Shown in pieces: positions 24,049 to 33,250 of a stretch of DNA of 64,000 bases (positions are counted from its first letter, which is position 1; every line of letters begins with the position of its first letter). Source of the stretch: Streptomyces brasiliensis. Its GTDB lineage: Bacteria > Actinomycetota > Actinomycetes > Streptomycetales > Streptomycetaceae. The stretch covers positions 114,002 to 178,001 of the forward strand of contig NZ_BMQA01000014.1 in NCBI RefSeq assembly GCF_014647875.1, given 5' to 3'. A program made the translations under genes and the position numbers. The notes under the pieces were generated by a model, which was not told the origin of the DNA, searched no databases, and saw only the letters and a program-made list of their open reading frames with translations.

Positions 24049-25764
24049 CTACTCCGGTGCGGCGGACGTTGTGGCCGTCCCCGCGGTTCCGGACGGTGGG
24101 TTGGTCTGTGTCGGTGCGGTTGTCGTGGTGGCCGGTGCCGGTGTCGTGGTCGGGTCGGGGGCGGAGTCGGTGGTCTGCGCTGCTTGTGCCAGGCCGCTGG
24201 TGGCGCGCAGCGGGACCTCCTTGATGAACAGCGTCACCAGGAAGGCGATCAGGGCGATGGGGGCGACGTAGATGAAGATGTCGCCGATGCCGTGCCCGTA
24301 GGCGTTCTCCAGCCACGTGCGCACCGGAGCGGGCAGCATCCCCAGGTCGGGCAGTTCGCCGCCGCCGGAGGCTTGTGCGGCCGTGGCCTGGTCCTGCGGG
24401 GTGAGCTGGGTGATGGTCTCGCGCGCGTAGTGGCCGATGCGGGTGGTGAGGATCGAGCCGAGCACCGAGACGCCCACCGCGCCGCCGAGGGAGCGGAAGA
24501 AGGTCACCGTGGAGGACGCGGCACCGAGGTCGCTCGGGGCGACCTGGTTCTGGGTGCACAGCACCAGGTTCTGCAGTGTCATGCCGACGCCGAGGCCCAT
24601 CAGGGCCATGCACAGCGCGATGAACACGTAGGAGGTGTCGTAGCGCAGCATGCCCAGCAGGGCCAGGCCCGCCGTCAAGAAGGCACCGCCGGTCAGCAGC
24701 CAGCCCTTCCACTTGCCGGTGCGGGTGATGATCCGGCCGGAGACCGTGGAGGAGACGAACAGGCCGGCGATGAACGGGATCGTCATGATGCCGGACTTCG
24801 TCGGGGAGTCGCCGCGTGCCAGTTGGAAGTACTGGCTGAAGAAGACGGTGCCCGCGAACAGCGCGATGCCGACGAACAGGGAGGCGATCGAGGCGAGGGT
24901 GGTGGTGGGGTTGCGGAACAGCCGCAGCGGGATGATCGGCTCGCTGGCCCTGGTCTCGACGAACAGGAAGATCAGCGCCAGTACGATCGATGCGCCGAGC
25001 AGCGTATAGGTCTGCCAGGACAGCCAGTCGTACTTGTCGTCGGCGAAGGTGACCCAGATCAGCAGGACGCAGACGGCCGCGGTGACGAAGAAGGCGCCGG
25101 CCCAGTCGACCTTGGCCTCGCGTTTGGCCACCGGCAGGTTCAGGGTCTTCTGGAGCACGACCAGCGCGACGAGCGCGACGGGGATGCCGACGAACAGGCA
25201 CCAGCGCCAGCCGAGCCAGCTGGTGTCGGTGATGACGCCGCCGAGCAGCGGGCCGCCGACGGTGGCGACGGCGAAGGTCGCGCCCAGGTAACCGGAGTAG
25301 CGGCCGCGCTCACGCGGGGAGATCATCGCGGCCAGGACGACCTGTGCCAGCGCGGACAGGCCGCCGCCGCCCAGGCCCTGGATGACGCGGGCGCTGATCA
25401 GGGTGGCGGGGTTCTGCGCCAGACCGGCCACCAGGGAACCTGCGGCGTAGATGATCAATGCCGACTGGACCAGGATCTTCTTGCTGAACTGGTCCGAGAG
25501 CTTGCCCCACAGCGGAGTCGACGCGGTCACCGTCAGCAGGGAGGCGGTGACGACCCAGGTGTAGGCGCTCTGGCCGCCGCCGAGGTCGCTGATGATCCTG
25601 GGCAGCGCGTTGGTGACGACGGTCGAGGACAGAATGGCGGCGAACAGGCCGAGCAGCAGTCCCGACAGCGCCCGCATGATCTGCGCGTGTGTCATCGGCG
25701 CGGGGGGAGAGCCTTCGCCGTGGTGGGCATGAGGTCGCACACCGGCCCTCGGGGTGGTTGTCAT
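24049..25764 (-). CDS. DHA2-type MFS multidrug transporter
   Basis: 571 aa with about 14 hydrophobic segments. Motif C-like and family segments include LFAAILSSTVVTNALPRIIS, ASTPLWGKLSDQFSKKI (motif A) and ISARVIQGLGGGGLSALAQV. Such proton antiporters export drugs or dyes. The C-terminal tail is rich in Thr/Pro/Ala and probably unstructured. Start ATG 25764 follows AAGGAAAG; upstream codons overlap marR. It lies 14 bases downstream of the MarR gene, so the two form an operon under MarR control. Confidence 0.9.
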   Translation of the reverse strand: MTTTPRAGVRPHAHHGEGSPPAPMTHAQIMRALSGLLLGLFAAILSSTVVTNALPRIISDLGGGQSAYTWVVTASLLTVTASTPLWGKLSDQFSKKILVQSALIIYAAGSLVAGLAQNPATLISARVIQGLGGGGLSALAQVVLAAMISPRERGRYSGYLGATFAVATVGGPLLGGVITDTSWLGWRWCLFVGIPVALVALVVLQKTLNLPVAKREAKVDWAGAFFVTAAVCVLLIWVTFADDKYDWLSWQTYTLLGASIVLALIFLFVETRASEPIIPLRLFRNPTTTLASIASLFVGIALFAGTVFFSQYFQLARGDSPTKSGIMTIPFIAGLFVSSTVSGRIITRTGKWKGWLLTGGAFLTAGLALLGMLRYDTSYVFIALCMALMGLGVGMTLQNLVLCTQNQVAPSDLGAASSTVTFFRSLGGAVGVSVLGSILTTRIGHYARETITQLTPQDQATAAQASGGGELPDLGMLPAPVRTWLENAYGHGIGDIFIYVAPIALIAFLVTLFIKEVPLRATSGLAQAAQTTDSAPDPTTTPAPATTTTAPTQTNPPSGTAGTATTSAAPE

Positions 25765-25778
25765 GAGGTTTTCTTTCC

Positions 25779-26291
25779 TTACGTGGTGACAGCGGGTGTA
25801 CGGGGGGTCCGGGCGTTCTCGGGCGGCTCGGCGGACGGATCCTGTTCGGTCCACACGTCGCCGAAGCTCGCCCGAAGCCGGGACAGGAGCCACGTCAGCC
25901 GGCGGACGTCCTCGTCGCTCCAGCCGGTCAGCCGCTGGGCGAGCAACTGGGCGGTGCGTTCGGACATTTCGGCGAGCCGGGTCCGGCCTTCGGGGGTCAG
26001 CCGCAGGATGCGCGAACGCCGGTCAGCGGGATCGGGGCTGCGGTCGATCCAGCCCCGCGCGGCCAAGTGCGCGACGTGGCGGCTGGTGACCGACATGTCG
26101 ACGGCGAGCAGCTCCGAGAGCCTGCCGATGCGCATGTCGCCGTCGCGGCCGAGCAGCGCCAGTACCGTGGCGGATCCGCTGGAGCAGCTCTGCGGAAGGG
26201 TCCGGTCCAGCTGCCGTCGTACGGAAGTGACGGCGCTCAGCTGACGCATCAGCTCCTCGTACTGGGCTTTCTCGGCCACACGTGCCTCCAT
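25779..26291 (-). CDS. MarR-family transcription repressor
   Basis: 170 aa from ATG 26291 (the frame opens at 26312, inside an operator-like site). Winged-helix features: MRIGRLSELLAVDMSVTSRH, VAHLAARGWIDRSPDPADRR, SRILRLTPEGRTRLAEM. It is the first gene of the operon with the MFS pump and probably represses both until an inducer binds. Confidence 0.88.
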   Translation of the reverse strand: MEARVAEKAQYEELMRQLSAVTSVRRQLDRTLPQSCSSGSATVLALLGRDGDMRIGRLSELLAVDMSVTSRHVAHLAARGWIDRSPDPADRRSRILRLTPEGRTRLAEMSERTAQLLAQRLTGWSDEDVRRLTWLLSRLRASFGDVWTEQDPSAEPPENARTPRTPAVTT

Positions 26292-26295
26292 ATTA

Positions 26296-26337
26296 TTGCT
26301 TAAGGCAACCATGATGTTTCTCGGTTGTCTCAGGCAA
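26296..26337. promoter_or_regulatory. two MarR operator-like sites
   Basis: TTGCTTAAGGCAA (26296-26308) and TTGTCTCAGGCAA (26325-26337) share the TTG-N7-CAA frame of MarR-type palindromes, 29 bases apart, immediately upstream of the marR start. Confidence 0.6.
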
Positions 26338-26397
26338 GGGTTTCAGGTGTGCCATACGGCACATATTTCGCGGAGATACGTATTCCGGTTCGGCACG

Positions 26398-27824
26398 TCA
26401 GTGCAGGATCCGCCGGGCGACATTCGTGGTCACCAGGTCGAGCAGCTCCTCGCCCCGGCCGGACAGGATGGTGCGGATCGCATAGAGGGTGAAGCCCTTG
26501 GCCTGCTCCACCGTGATCGCGGGTGGCACCGACAGCTCCTGACGTGCCGTCATGACTTCGACCAGCGCCGGACCTTCATGGGCGAAGGCACTCTTCAGCG
26601 CGTCCTCCAGGTCACCGGGCCGCTCGACCCGACGCGCCCACAGCCCGATCGCGGCAGCGACTTCGGCGAGCTGCGGATTGTCCAGCTCGGTCGCGTAGTT
26701 GACAATGCCCGCCGCCTTCATCTCCAGCTCGACGAAATTCAGCGAACCGTTGTTGAAGACGACGATCTTGGCGGGCAGGCGGTTCTGCCGGAGGGTGAAC
26801 AACTCACCGAGGAGCATGGTGAGCCCGCCGTCGCCCGACAGCGAGACCACCTGGCGGCCCGGATACGCCGCCTGCGCGCCCACCGCGTGCGGCAGGGCGC
26901 AGGCCATCGTGCCGTGGTGCGCCGGCCGATCTGCTCGCCGCGGATGTCGAGCTGGATCACCTTCGCGCCGCGCGGGTAGAACTGCCGGTAGGGGAAGTCG
27001 GTGCCCAGCATGAGCAAGGTGTCGGCCTCCTCGATCGCCTTGTAGCCGGAGGCGAAGCCGAGCAGGCCGGTGAGCCCGACGTCGTACGGGTTGTCGTACT
27101 CCACGTACTCCTTGCCGCGCAGGGCGTGCACAATCGGGGCCTTGAGGGTTTCGGCGAGCCGGACCAGGTCGTCGTGGGCACCGGCCGCACCCGCGCCCGC
27201 CAGGATCGTCACGCGCTGGGCCTCGTTCAGCAGCGCGGCGGCCTCACCCAAGGCGTCGTCGTCCGGGCGGACGACGGACCTGGCCGGGCGTACCACGGTG
27301 GGGGTCAGGTCGCGGCCGGTCTTGGCGAGGAATATCTCGCCGGGTACGACCACGACCGCCACTCCCCTGCGTTCAACGGCAGCCCGCATCGCCATCTCCA
27401 GCACGCGGGGCCCGTGCTCGGGGCTGGTGACAACCTCCGCGTAGACGCTGCAGTCGGCGAACAGCTCCTGCGGGCGGGTCTCCTGGAAGTAGCCGGAGCC
27501 GATCTCGCTGCCCGGGATCTGGGCGGCGATGGCGAGAACCGGCACCCGGCTGCGCTGGGCGTCGAAGAGTCCGTTGATCAGGTGCAGGTTGCCCGGACCG
27601 CAGCTGCCGACGCAGACGTTGAGTTCTCCGGTCAGCCCGGCCTCGGCCGCCGCCGCGAAGGCGGCGCTCTCCTCGTGCCGCACATGTACCCATTCGACGC
27701 CGTCGTCCCGGCGTATGGCGTCTGTCAGACCGTTGAGCGAGTCACCGGGCAGACCGTACAGGCGGCGCACACCGGAGGCCTTGAGCGAGGAGACGACGTG
27801 GTCGGCGAAGGTGGGGGTGGGCAT
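26398..27824 (-). pseudogene. pyruvate oxidase/dehydrogenase (PoxB-type), internal deletion and frameshift
   Basis: The N-terminal part reads MPTPTFADHVVSSLKASGVR, LYGLPGDSLNGLTDAIRRDD and the catalytic Glu segment VRHEESAAFAAAAEAGLTG, through to IQLDIRGEQIGRR near 26925. There the sequence jumps, out of frame, to HGTMACALPHAVGAQAAYPG, losing roughly 110-120 residues found in intact enzymes. The C-terminal part keeps the TPP motif SGDGGLTMLLGELFTLRQN and NNGSLNFVELEMKAAGIVNY and ends at 26398. Both halves are otherwise well preserved, so the loss looks recent. AAAGG precedes the ATG at 27824. Confidence 0.85.
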
Positions 27825-28223
27825 GCGGGTTGCCTTTCGTCGGTCGTGAGCGCGTCCGGTACGCAAGGGCGGCCGCGTGGACAGGCGCCGCCCGCACCGG
27901 GGCTCGCCGCTGTCGACGAGCGCCTGCTCAGTCTCCTTGGACCGGCATTGCACACACATCCGTCGAATGACTGCGGCACCGGCGCCGGCGCGCCGTCGGC
28001 ATCTCGGTCGGACGACTGGCGGAGCCCGGCGCGCCCGCGGAAATACGTGTCAACCAAGGGCTGGAATGTGACCGGTGAGCAGAAGTGCGCCTCGAACATT
28101 GCCAGGAGCCCTGCCCTGGCAGGTCATGAGGTCCGATGACGCTCGGTGGCTGGAGTGCGTGGCCATCAGGCTGTCACGGCAAGGTCGGAGCGCGACCTGG
28201 CTGTCTGAATGGCATCCCGTTGA
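27825..28223. other. intergenic, upstream of poxB pseudogene
   Basis: About 400 bases with no supported gene; it would have carried the poxB promoter. No repeat or terminator stands out. Confidence 0.4.
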
Positions 28224-28763
28224 TCAGGGGGCGGGTGGGGCGGTCCGTTCGTAGATGGCCCCTCCTGGTGTGAACCAGCCTGCTTTCTTCCGCACGGCAG
28301 GGCTCGGGTCCTTGGCGTGGGCGGTCTTCAAGGCGGCAACGGCGCGTGCATCAGCGTGGGCGAACTTGCCGACGAGCTCGGCAGCCCTGGCCCGGACGTG
28401 CGGGTCCGGGTCCGAGGCCAAGTGGTGCAACGCGGGTTCGAGGACCCGGTCCGGGCCCGGTACGCAGCTGTCGCCCTTGCACCGGTCGCACGCCAGAGCG
28501 TGGAATGCGGCGATCCTGACCCGGGCGTCGGGGTCGTCGGCCATGCAAATGAGTTCGCCCATGGACTCGGTGTCGACGAGGTGGTCGAGGAGGCGGCAGC
28601 AGCCCTCGCGGACGACCGGATTCTCGTCGCGGAGGCCGGCACGAATGGCGCTCAGTGCGTTCTGCCCGCGTCGCAGCAGTTCGCGGTAGGCCGCAACCTT
28701 GCGCTGAGGGTCGCCCAAGCACGAGACGAGAGCTTCGTTGTCGGTCCTCGCGAATCCGAGCAT
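28224..28763 (-). CDS. HEAT-repeat protein
   Basis: 179 aa from ATG 28763. Repeated helical pairs are visible: LVSCLGDPQRKVAAYRELLR, GLRDENPVVREGCCRLLDHL, ADDPDARVRIAAFHALACDR, ASDPDPHVRARAAELVGKFA, AKDPSPAVRKKAGWF. HEAT/PBS-lyase-type solenoids bind proteins or modified cofactors; no catalytic site is seen. A Cys pair (CDRCKGDSC) interrupts the third repeat. The frame is open to a TTG at 28799, without an RBS. Confidence 0.78.
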   Translation of the reverse strand: MLGFARTDNEALVSCLGDPQRKVAAYRELLRRGQNALSAIRAGLRDENPVVREGCCRLLDHLVDTESMGELICMADDPDARVRIAAFHALACDRCKGDSCVPGPDRVLEPALHHLASDPDPHVRARAAELVGKFAHADARAVAALKTAHAKDPSPAVRKKAGWFTPGGAIYERTAPPAP

Positions 28764-28859
28764 GCCTTCAGTGTCGGGTCGCGCGGCGAGGTCCGGCAAA
28801 GGGATTTCGGCCCGAAGGCGGGCAAGTGGATCTTGCTCTTGAGGCTCCCCAGTGAGTGA

Positions 28860-29040
28860 TCAGCAAGTTGATCACCGCATTGCGGCGTGAAGGTGCGGAC
28901 CCGGTCCGCGGCGGCAACCGTGAAGCCTGCCGCTGGGGGACCGGGTCCTGCTGGTCCCGCATACTGGCGGACGAACCTGACGCTGCGGCAGCTCGCCCCG
29001 CTGCTCGGGGTGTCGAGATCCTCCCTTTGCTGCACTACGG
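28860..29040 (+). pseudogene. IS5-family transposase N-terminal fragment, frameshifted
   Basis: SKLITALRREGADPVRGG, then after frame changes AYWRTNLTLRQLAPLLGVSR, matches the same IS5 group as the fragment at 12107. The catalytic part is absent. Confidence 0.6.
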
Positions 29041-29048
29041 ACATGGAG

Positions 29049-29228
29049 TCACAGAACGACACCGAGGAACGTGACGGCCGCCAGCCGGCGCGTCTTTCTG
29101 GTGTACTCCTCTGCCTCCCGGTCCGGTTCCCGCCGGTCGTTGCAGTTCACTCTGCGGAGAAGCTCCTCGAGAGCCTCCTGCTCCTTGCCCAGGCGGCCCG
29201 GGAAGAGCGGGTACTCGTACGTGTTCAT
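29049..29228 (-). CDS. small hypothetical protein
   Basis: 59 aa, start ATG 29228 after AGGGGC. MNTYEYPLFPGRLGKEQEAL, EELLRRVNCNDRREP, then a basic helix and a hydrophobic end AAVTFLGVVL. It stops next to the IS5 fragment, so the C-terminus may be truncated. No family recognised. Confidence 0.45.
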   Translation of the reverse strand: MNTYEYPLFPGRLGKEQEALEELLRRVNCNDRREPDREAEEYTRKTRRLAAVTFLGVVL

Positions 29229-29281
29229 GGTCTGCCCCTGTCGACGGTGCATGCTCGAGCGACGCGGGCTGCGCCTGAGTG

Positions 29282-29476
29282 CTACAGCCCAAGGTCGAGG
29301 GCCAGACACGTGAAGGTGTGCCCCACGCCCACGTCCTCGTGCGACGTCTTCGCCCCGTCATGCGGCCCGGACTCCACCACCTCGGTCATGTCCTCGAACC
29401 GGATGCGCTCGGGCAGCTTGCCGAAACGTGCATGTCGTACCGCCGCGGCGGCGTCCATCCTGGCTTCCTGGTTCAT
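29282..29476 (-). CDS. small hypothetical protein
   Basis: 64 aa. Start ATG 29476 is favoured because GGAGG precedes it by 7 bases; the frame is open to a TTG at 29563, which is more likely the -35 element TTGACA. Sequence: MNQEARMDAAAAVRHARFGK, LPERIRFEDMTEVVE, ending FTCLALDLGL. It looks like a small conserved Streptomyces protein of unknown role. Confidence 0.55.
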   Translation of the reverse strand: MNQEARMDAAAAVRHARFGKLPERIRFEDMTEVVESGPHDGAKTSHEDVGVGHTFTCLALDLGL

Positions 29477-29557
29477 GACCAGCCTCCACTTCGTCGGTCG
29501 TGGACCGATCCCGTCGGCCGGCGGGACCACTGTCAGCTTGCACCCCAGATCATCACC

Positions 29558-29570
29558 TGTCAAGACGGTG
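29558..29570 (-). promoter_or_regulatory. putative promoter -35 with shared motif
   Basis: On the minus strand TTGACAGGTGA begins at 29563; the same 11-mer occurs at 58733 upstream of the SRPBCC gene. With a 17-base spacer the -10 would be CAAGCT (29540-29535), which is weak. Confidence 0.4.
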
Positions 29571-29673
29571 ACGCCTCGAGACGTGTGAGCTGCGGGATCG
29601 GAAACATACGCGAGCTATGTGTGCCGGGCGCCGCATGTCCCGGTCGTGACCCATCTCCTTTGGGAGCCCCAGC

Positions 29674-30101
29674 ATGACGAGCCTGCCGCAGACCGACGCC
29701 ACCCTGCTCATCCGCACCGACTTCTCCGACGAGGCGGCCTGGCAGGCCCTGCGCACGGTGGTCACCACCCCGACAGAAGAGGACGAGTTCCTTGCGGACC
29801 TACACATCGTGGACGACCCCGCCTACCGCGATCTGACCACCGAGCAGGTCCTCGCGCTCGCCCCCGCCGAGGACGACCTGCTGATCGTGGCGGATCACAA
29901 GGCCCTGACCGGACCGGAGATGCCGCTGCTGGCAGTCATGCGGGCCGACCAGGAGAGCAACGATACGGAGCAGGGCTTCGACGAACTCCGAGTCATCGCA
30001 ATGCAGTTGTTCTCCATCGAGAACAACATCACGCTTGCCAACATGGATTGGGAGAGTTCGTGGACGCCGCCGAGCAGGACGGCGTCTTCAGGGGATTCTG
30101 A
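29674..30101 (+). pseudogene. DUF6924-like protein with C-terminal frameshift
   Basis: MTSLPQTDATLLIRTDFSDE, WQALRTVVTTPTEEDEFLA, DDPAYRDLTTEQVLALAP and ENNITLANMDWE follow the family. At about 30055 one base appears missing: the expected continuation EFVDAAEQDGVFRGF and its TGA are present in the next frame and end at 30101. Read as it stands, the frame runs on as nonsense to 30474. A single-base loss this close to the end may be recent, or a sequencing error, or tolerated. Confidence 0.7.
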
Positions 30102-30556
30102 CCCGGTCCTGGCAACCCGTGGGCCGGTGCGACTCTCTGTCTGTGAGGGCCCCGGCGGCGGACCGGGGCCCCGTCGAACGTTATATCAGCGCGGACGACG
30201 CCAAACCCGGAGAAGCCAGAGCGCACATGCACCTTGGCCGACTTCCAGTCATGGTCCGCACGTGTGGGCTGTCGATGCAGGGAATTGCGCTGACAGCAAT
30301 GACACCGGGGTACGGGGCGCAGGTCGCTTCGGCAGCACACCTCGTCCGTGTGTCTCCTGCTGTCGTGACTCCTGGCGCCGCAATCAGCAAGGTTCGCCCT
30401 GTCGACCACCTCGCATAGCCGTTCGTCGGCGGCATGCTTGTTCCGCCGGACGATGCAGCGGCGGATCATGGTGAAGTTGTCCAGCCGAGCGTGCCCGCCA
30501 TGGGCCGAACCTCGATGAGGCCCGGCCTGGACGGCAGTTGCGACCGGGTGGGCTCA
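30102..30556. other. gene-free stretch
   Basis: Roughly 450 bases with no supported gene, repeat or mobile-element match on either strand. Confidence 0.4.
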
Positions 30557-30841
30557 ATCCCCCTGCCCGCCGGCCGGTTCCTTCAGCAGTCGGTTGAGTT
30601 CGTTCCCGGCGTCGTCGTACCCGGCGTCGGAGATGCGCTGCAGCTCGCGCACGTCGCCGGTCACGGCCGCGCGTCGGGTGAGAAGGAACCCGGCTCGCAT
30701 GGATCCCTCGTCCAGCAATTCGCTCAGCTCCTCGAGGTCGCCGGCTGCGTCGGCGAGGTCGGCCAGCCGGTCCAAAGCGGTTTCGTTGCCCTCGTCGGCC
30801 AGCTCGCGCAGGGGCTCCCGATCGATGTTCGTGTTCGCCAT
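30554..30841 (-). CDS. small helical-repeat hypothetical protein
   Basis: 95 aa from ATG 30841: MANTNIDREPLRELADEGNE, TALDRLADLADAAGDLEELS, LLDEGSMRAGFLLTRRA, DVRELQRISDAGYDDAGNEL. Acidic, with short helical repeats reminiscent of ankyrin/Sel1-type units. It diverges from the MerR gene with only 54 bases between starts, so the MerR protein may control it. Confidence 0.65.
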   Translation of the reverse strand: MANTNIDREPLRELADEGNETALDRLADLADAAGDLEELSELLDEGSMRAGFLLTRRAAVTGDVRELQRISDAGYDDAGNELNRLLKEPAGGQGD

Positions 30842-30855
30842 GGCGGCATGGTGCA

Positions 30856-30876
30856 ACCCTGCCCTTGGGGAAAGGT
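30856..30876. promoter_or_regulatory. putative MerR operator
   Basis: Dyad ACCCTGCCC (30856-30864) and GGGAAAGGT (30868-30876) with a 3-base centre, 7 of 9 positions symmetric. On the minus strand TTGACC, a -35-like element, overlaps its edge. This is the usual MerR position, between -35 and -10. Confidence 0.5.
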
Positions 30877-30895
30877 CAAGTGGGACGATGGCCGG

Positions 30896-31627
30896 GTGAT
30901 CACCATCGGGCAGCTGGCCAGGTACGTCGGGGTGTCGACCAAGACCGTTCGCGTCTATCACGACAAGGGGCTGCTTCCCGAACCCGACCGCGATGCGTCC
31001 GGCTACAGGCGGTACGGCGCGAACGACGTCATCGATCTGATCAAGATCCGCACCCTTGCCGAGGCCGGCGTCCCCCTGGCCCGGATCAGGGACCTGAGAT
31101 CAGCGACCGACACAGAATTCCAGCAGGCGCTGCGAGAGATCGACGACGAGCTCACCGCCCGTATCCGTGGCCTGCGGGCCTCGCAAGGGCGCTTGCGCCG
31201 GCTCGCCGCCGGGCACCTGGCACCGCTGCCCGCCGAGGTGGGCACCTACCTGGAGCACCTGGTCCACCGGGGATTCACGCCTCGTTGGGTGAATCTGCAA
31301 CGCGACCTGTGGATCCTCGTGTTCGCCACTCACCCAGACCAAGCGGTCACACTGTTTCAGGAGCAGGCCGAGATCCTCGCCGACCCCGCGTCGCGGCAGC
31401 TTTTCCTCGATTACGACCGCGCTCACGACCTCGACGCCGACGATCCCCGCGTCGACGACCTCGCCCGCCGGATCGCCGACGCGACCCGGGAACGCTACGG
31501 ACCCGGCGAACGGCCCGAGCTGGATGCAGCCTCCGAGATCCCCGCGCTCATCCAGTGCACGGTCAACGCCGCGTCCCCGGCATGGCAGCGAATCGACACG
31601 CTCATCCGCGCACAACTGGACGCGTGA
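30896..31627 (+). CDS. MerR-family transcription regulator
   Basis: 243 aa from GTG 30896. The winged helix TIGQLARYVGVSTKTVRVYH, DKGLLPEPDRDASGYRRYGA, NDVIDLIKIRTLAEAGVPLA is typical. It is followed by a coiled coil (EIDDELTARIRGLRASQGRL) and a C-terminal ligand-binding region of about 140 residues. No conserved metal-binding Cys cluster, so it more likely senses a small organic molecule. Confidence 0.87.
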   Translation: MITIGQLARYVGVSTKTVRVYHDKGLLPEPDRDASGYRRYGANDVIDLIKIRTLAEAGVPLARIRDLRSATDTEFQQALREIDDELTARIRGLRASQGRLRRLAAGHLAPLPAEVGTYLEHLVHRGFTPRWVNLQRDLWILVFATHPDQAVTLFQEQAEILADPASRQLFLDYDRAHDLDADDPRVDDLARRIADATRERYGPGERPELDAASEIPALIQCTVNAASPAWQRIDTLIRAQLDA

Positions 31628-31683
31628 CGCGACGTTACGGACACATCCCCTTCCGCGAGCCCCACCGCGTTCCCGCACCGGCT

Positions 31684-31960
31684 TCAGCAGCCGCCCGGGG
31701 CGGTGCTGCGCAGCTCGCGCAGGTCCGGGATGTGGTTGTTGAGCCTGCTCGGGGAGACTTCGAGCACCTTGGCGATCGAGGGGATGGAGCGAACCGGGTC
31801 GGCGGCAGGTCGCGGGCGGCACGGACGATCTCCTCTGTGACGACCGTGGGGCGTCCGCCGAACCGGCCGCGGGCGCGCGCTGCGGCGAGGCCCTCCTTGG
31901 TGCCGATGATGACGAGTTCGCGGATGAACTCGGCGAGTGCGGCGAAGGCGGGCTCAAGCG
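31684..31960 (-). pseudogene. serine recombinase (resolvase) C-terminal fragment
   Basis: FAALAEFIRELVIIGTKEGL, AAARARGRFGGRPTVVTEEI, VRAARDL, then after a frameshift IPSIAKVLEVSPSRLNNHIP, DLRELRS. This is the end of the catalytic domain plus the C-terminal HTH of a Tn3-type resolvase; the N-terminal catalytic Ser region is absent. A Tn3 transposase fragment lies 2 kb away at 34048. Confidence 0.7.
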
Positions 31961-31987
31961 GTCAGCGCATCACCGCTGTTCAGGAGG

Positions 31988-33223
31988 TCAGCGCAGACCT
32001 CTGCCGGAGTGCGGTGCAGCCGTGTCTTCCCGCTCCGGATCCGGAGCAGTTCCGTGCTGCGGCGTGGCGGGTTCAGGCAGAGCGCGGAACAGCAGCCAGC
32101 ACAGTGCCGGCATCAGAATCAGCGGTGCCAGGGCGGTCCGCAGGGACCTTGCGTCGGCGAGGCTGCCGATGACGGGACTGATCAGACCCCCGACGCTGAC
32201 GGCCAGACCGAGCGTGATCCCGCTGGCGGTGCCGACCCGCGAGGGCAGGTAGTCCTGGCCGAGCGTGACCTGGAGCGAGAAGGGGACGTACAGGCCGGCT
32301 GAGGTGAGGGCCACGAACGGATACAGGGACGGACCAGGTACGAACACCACGCCCGCGACTGCTCCGATCGAGATGAGGTATGCCCAGCGGGCGACCGTGA
32401 CCCGGCCCCACCGGCCCGCCAGTGCGCCACCGAGGACGGAGCCGACCGCGCCGCCGAGGTAGAGCACGAACAGGGCCACGGTGCCCGCCACGGTGCTGTC
32501 GCCCATGCGCTGCGTGGCGTACAGCGAGATGAACGCGCTCAGCCCCATGAAGACGACCGACCGGCACGCCACGGCCAGCGACAGTTTCAAGAACGACGCC
32601 TTGTCGTCCGCACTGGGCGGCGCCGCCGCATTGCTCCCTGCGGCTTGCCGCTGCCCCAGCGCGCGCAGCACCGGCAGACAGAGCACGCTGCCCGCGAGCG
32701 CCGGCAGCACCAGCAGCGGCGTCAAACCCAGCCCGTGGGCCCCCACCACCGCGCCGACCATGAGCGGGGCCACCGCGAAGCCGATGTTGCCCCCGGTCGA
32801 GAACCAGCCCATGGCGCTGTGGCTGCCCTGACTGGCGATCCGGGCGACCCGCGCGGACTCGGGGTGGTAAGCGGCCACCCCGACCCCGGAAATCGCCACG
32901 AACAGCAGGAGGAGACAGTACGAGCCGCTCACCCCGCTCAGCGCGATGCCCGCACCGCCCAGCAGCGTGCTGACCGGCAGCAGCCAGGGCATCGCCCAGC
33001 GGTCGGTCAGCACACCGAACACCGGCTGCACCACCGACGACAGCACAGAGGCGGCCAGCACCATGCCGGAGACGGTGGCGTAGCCGTAGGCGCGCTCAGC
33101 GACGAAGAACGGGACCAAGGACGCCACTGCGCCTTGGTAGACGTCGACGCAAGCGTGTCCGACGGACAGCAGAGTGATCGAGGTTTTCCTTCGCACCCCT
33201 CCATGGTCCAAAGCCGCCCGCAT
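31988..33223 (-). CDS. MFS transporter, fosmidomycin-resistance-like
   Basis: 411 aa, about 12 membrane segments. SITLLSVGHACVDVYQGAVA, SLVPFFVAERAYGYATVSGM and the motif A-like QPVFGVLTDRWAMPWLLP resemble the Fsr/MFS group. GYCLLLLFVAISGVGVAAYHPESARVA-type segments are present in the first half. It diverges from the AraC-family gene (27-base gap between starts), which probably regulates it. Start ATG 33223; GTG 33199 is an alternative. Confidence 0.85.
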   Translation of the reverse strand: MRAALDHGGVRRKTSITLLSVGHACVDVYQGAVASLVPFFVAERAYGYATVSGMVLAASVLSSVVQPVFGVLTDRWAMPWLLPVSTLLGGAGIALSGVSGSYCLLLLFVAISGVGVAAYHPESARVARIASQGSHSAMGWFSTGGNIGFAVAPLMVGAVVGAHGLGLTPLLVLPALAGSVLCLPVLRALGQRQAAGSNAAAPPSADDKASFLKLSLAVACRSVVFMGLSAFISLYATQRMGDSTVAGTVALFVLYLGGAVGSVLGGALAGRWGRVTVARWAYLISIGAVAGVVFVPGPSLYPFVALTSAGLYVPFSLQVTLGQDYLPSRVGTASGITLGLAVSVGGLISPVIGSLADARSLRTALAPLILMPALCWLLFRALPEPATPQHGTAPDPEREDTAAPHSGRGLR

Positions 33224-33250
33224 GTCGCGCTTTCGATAAACTGCCGAACA

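Noticed and set aside
24184..26244. Long plus-strand frame over the MFS-MarR operon
   Set aside because: Antisense shadow rich in Gly/Asp/Gln, without domain features.
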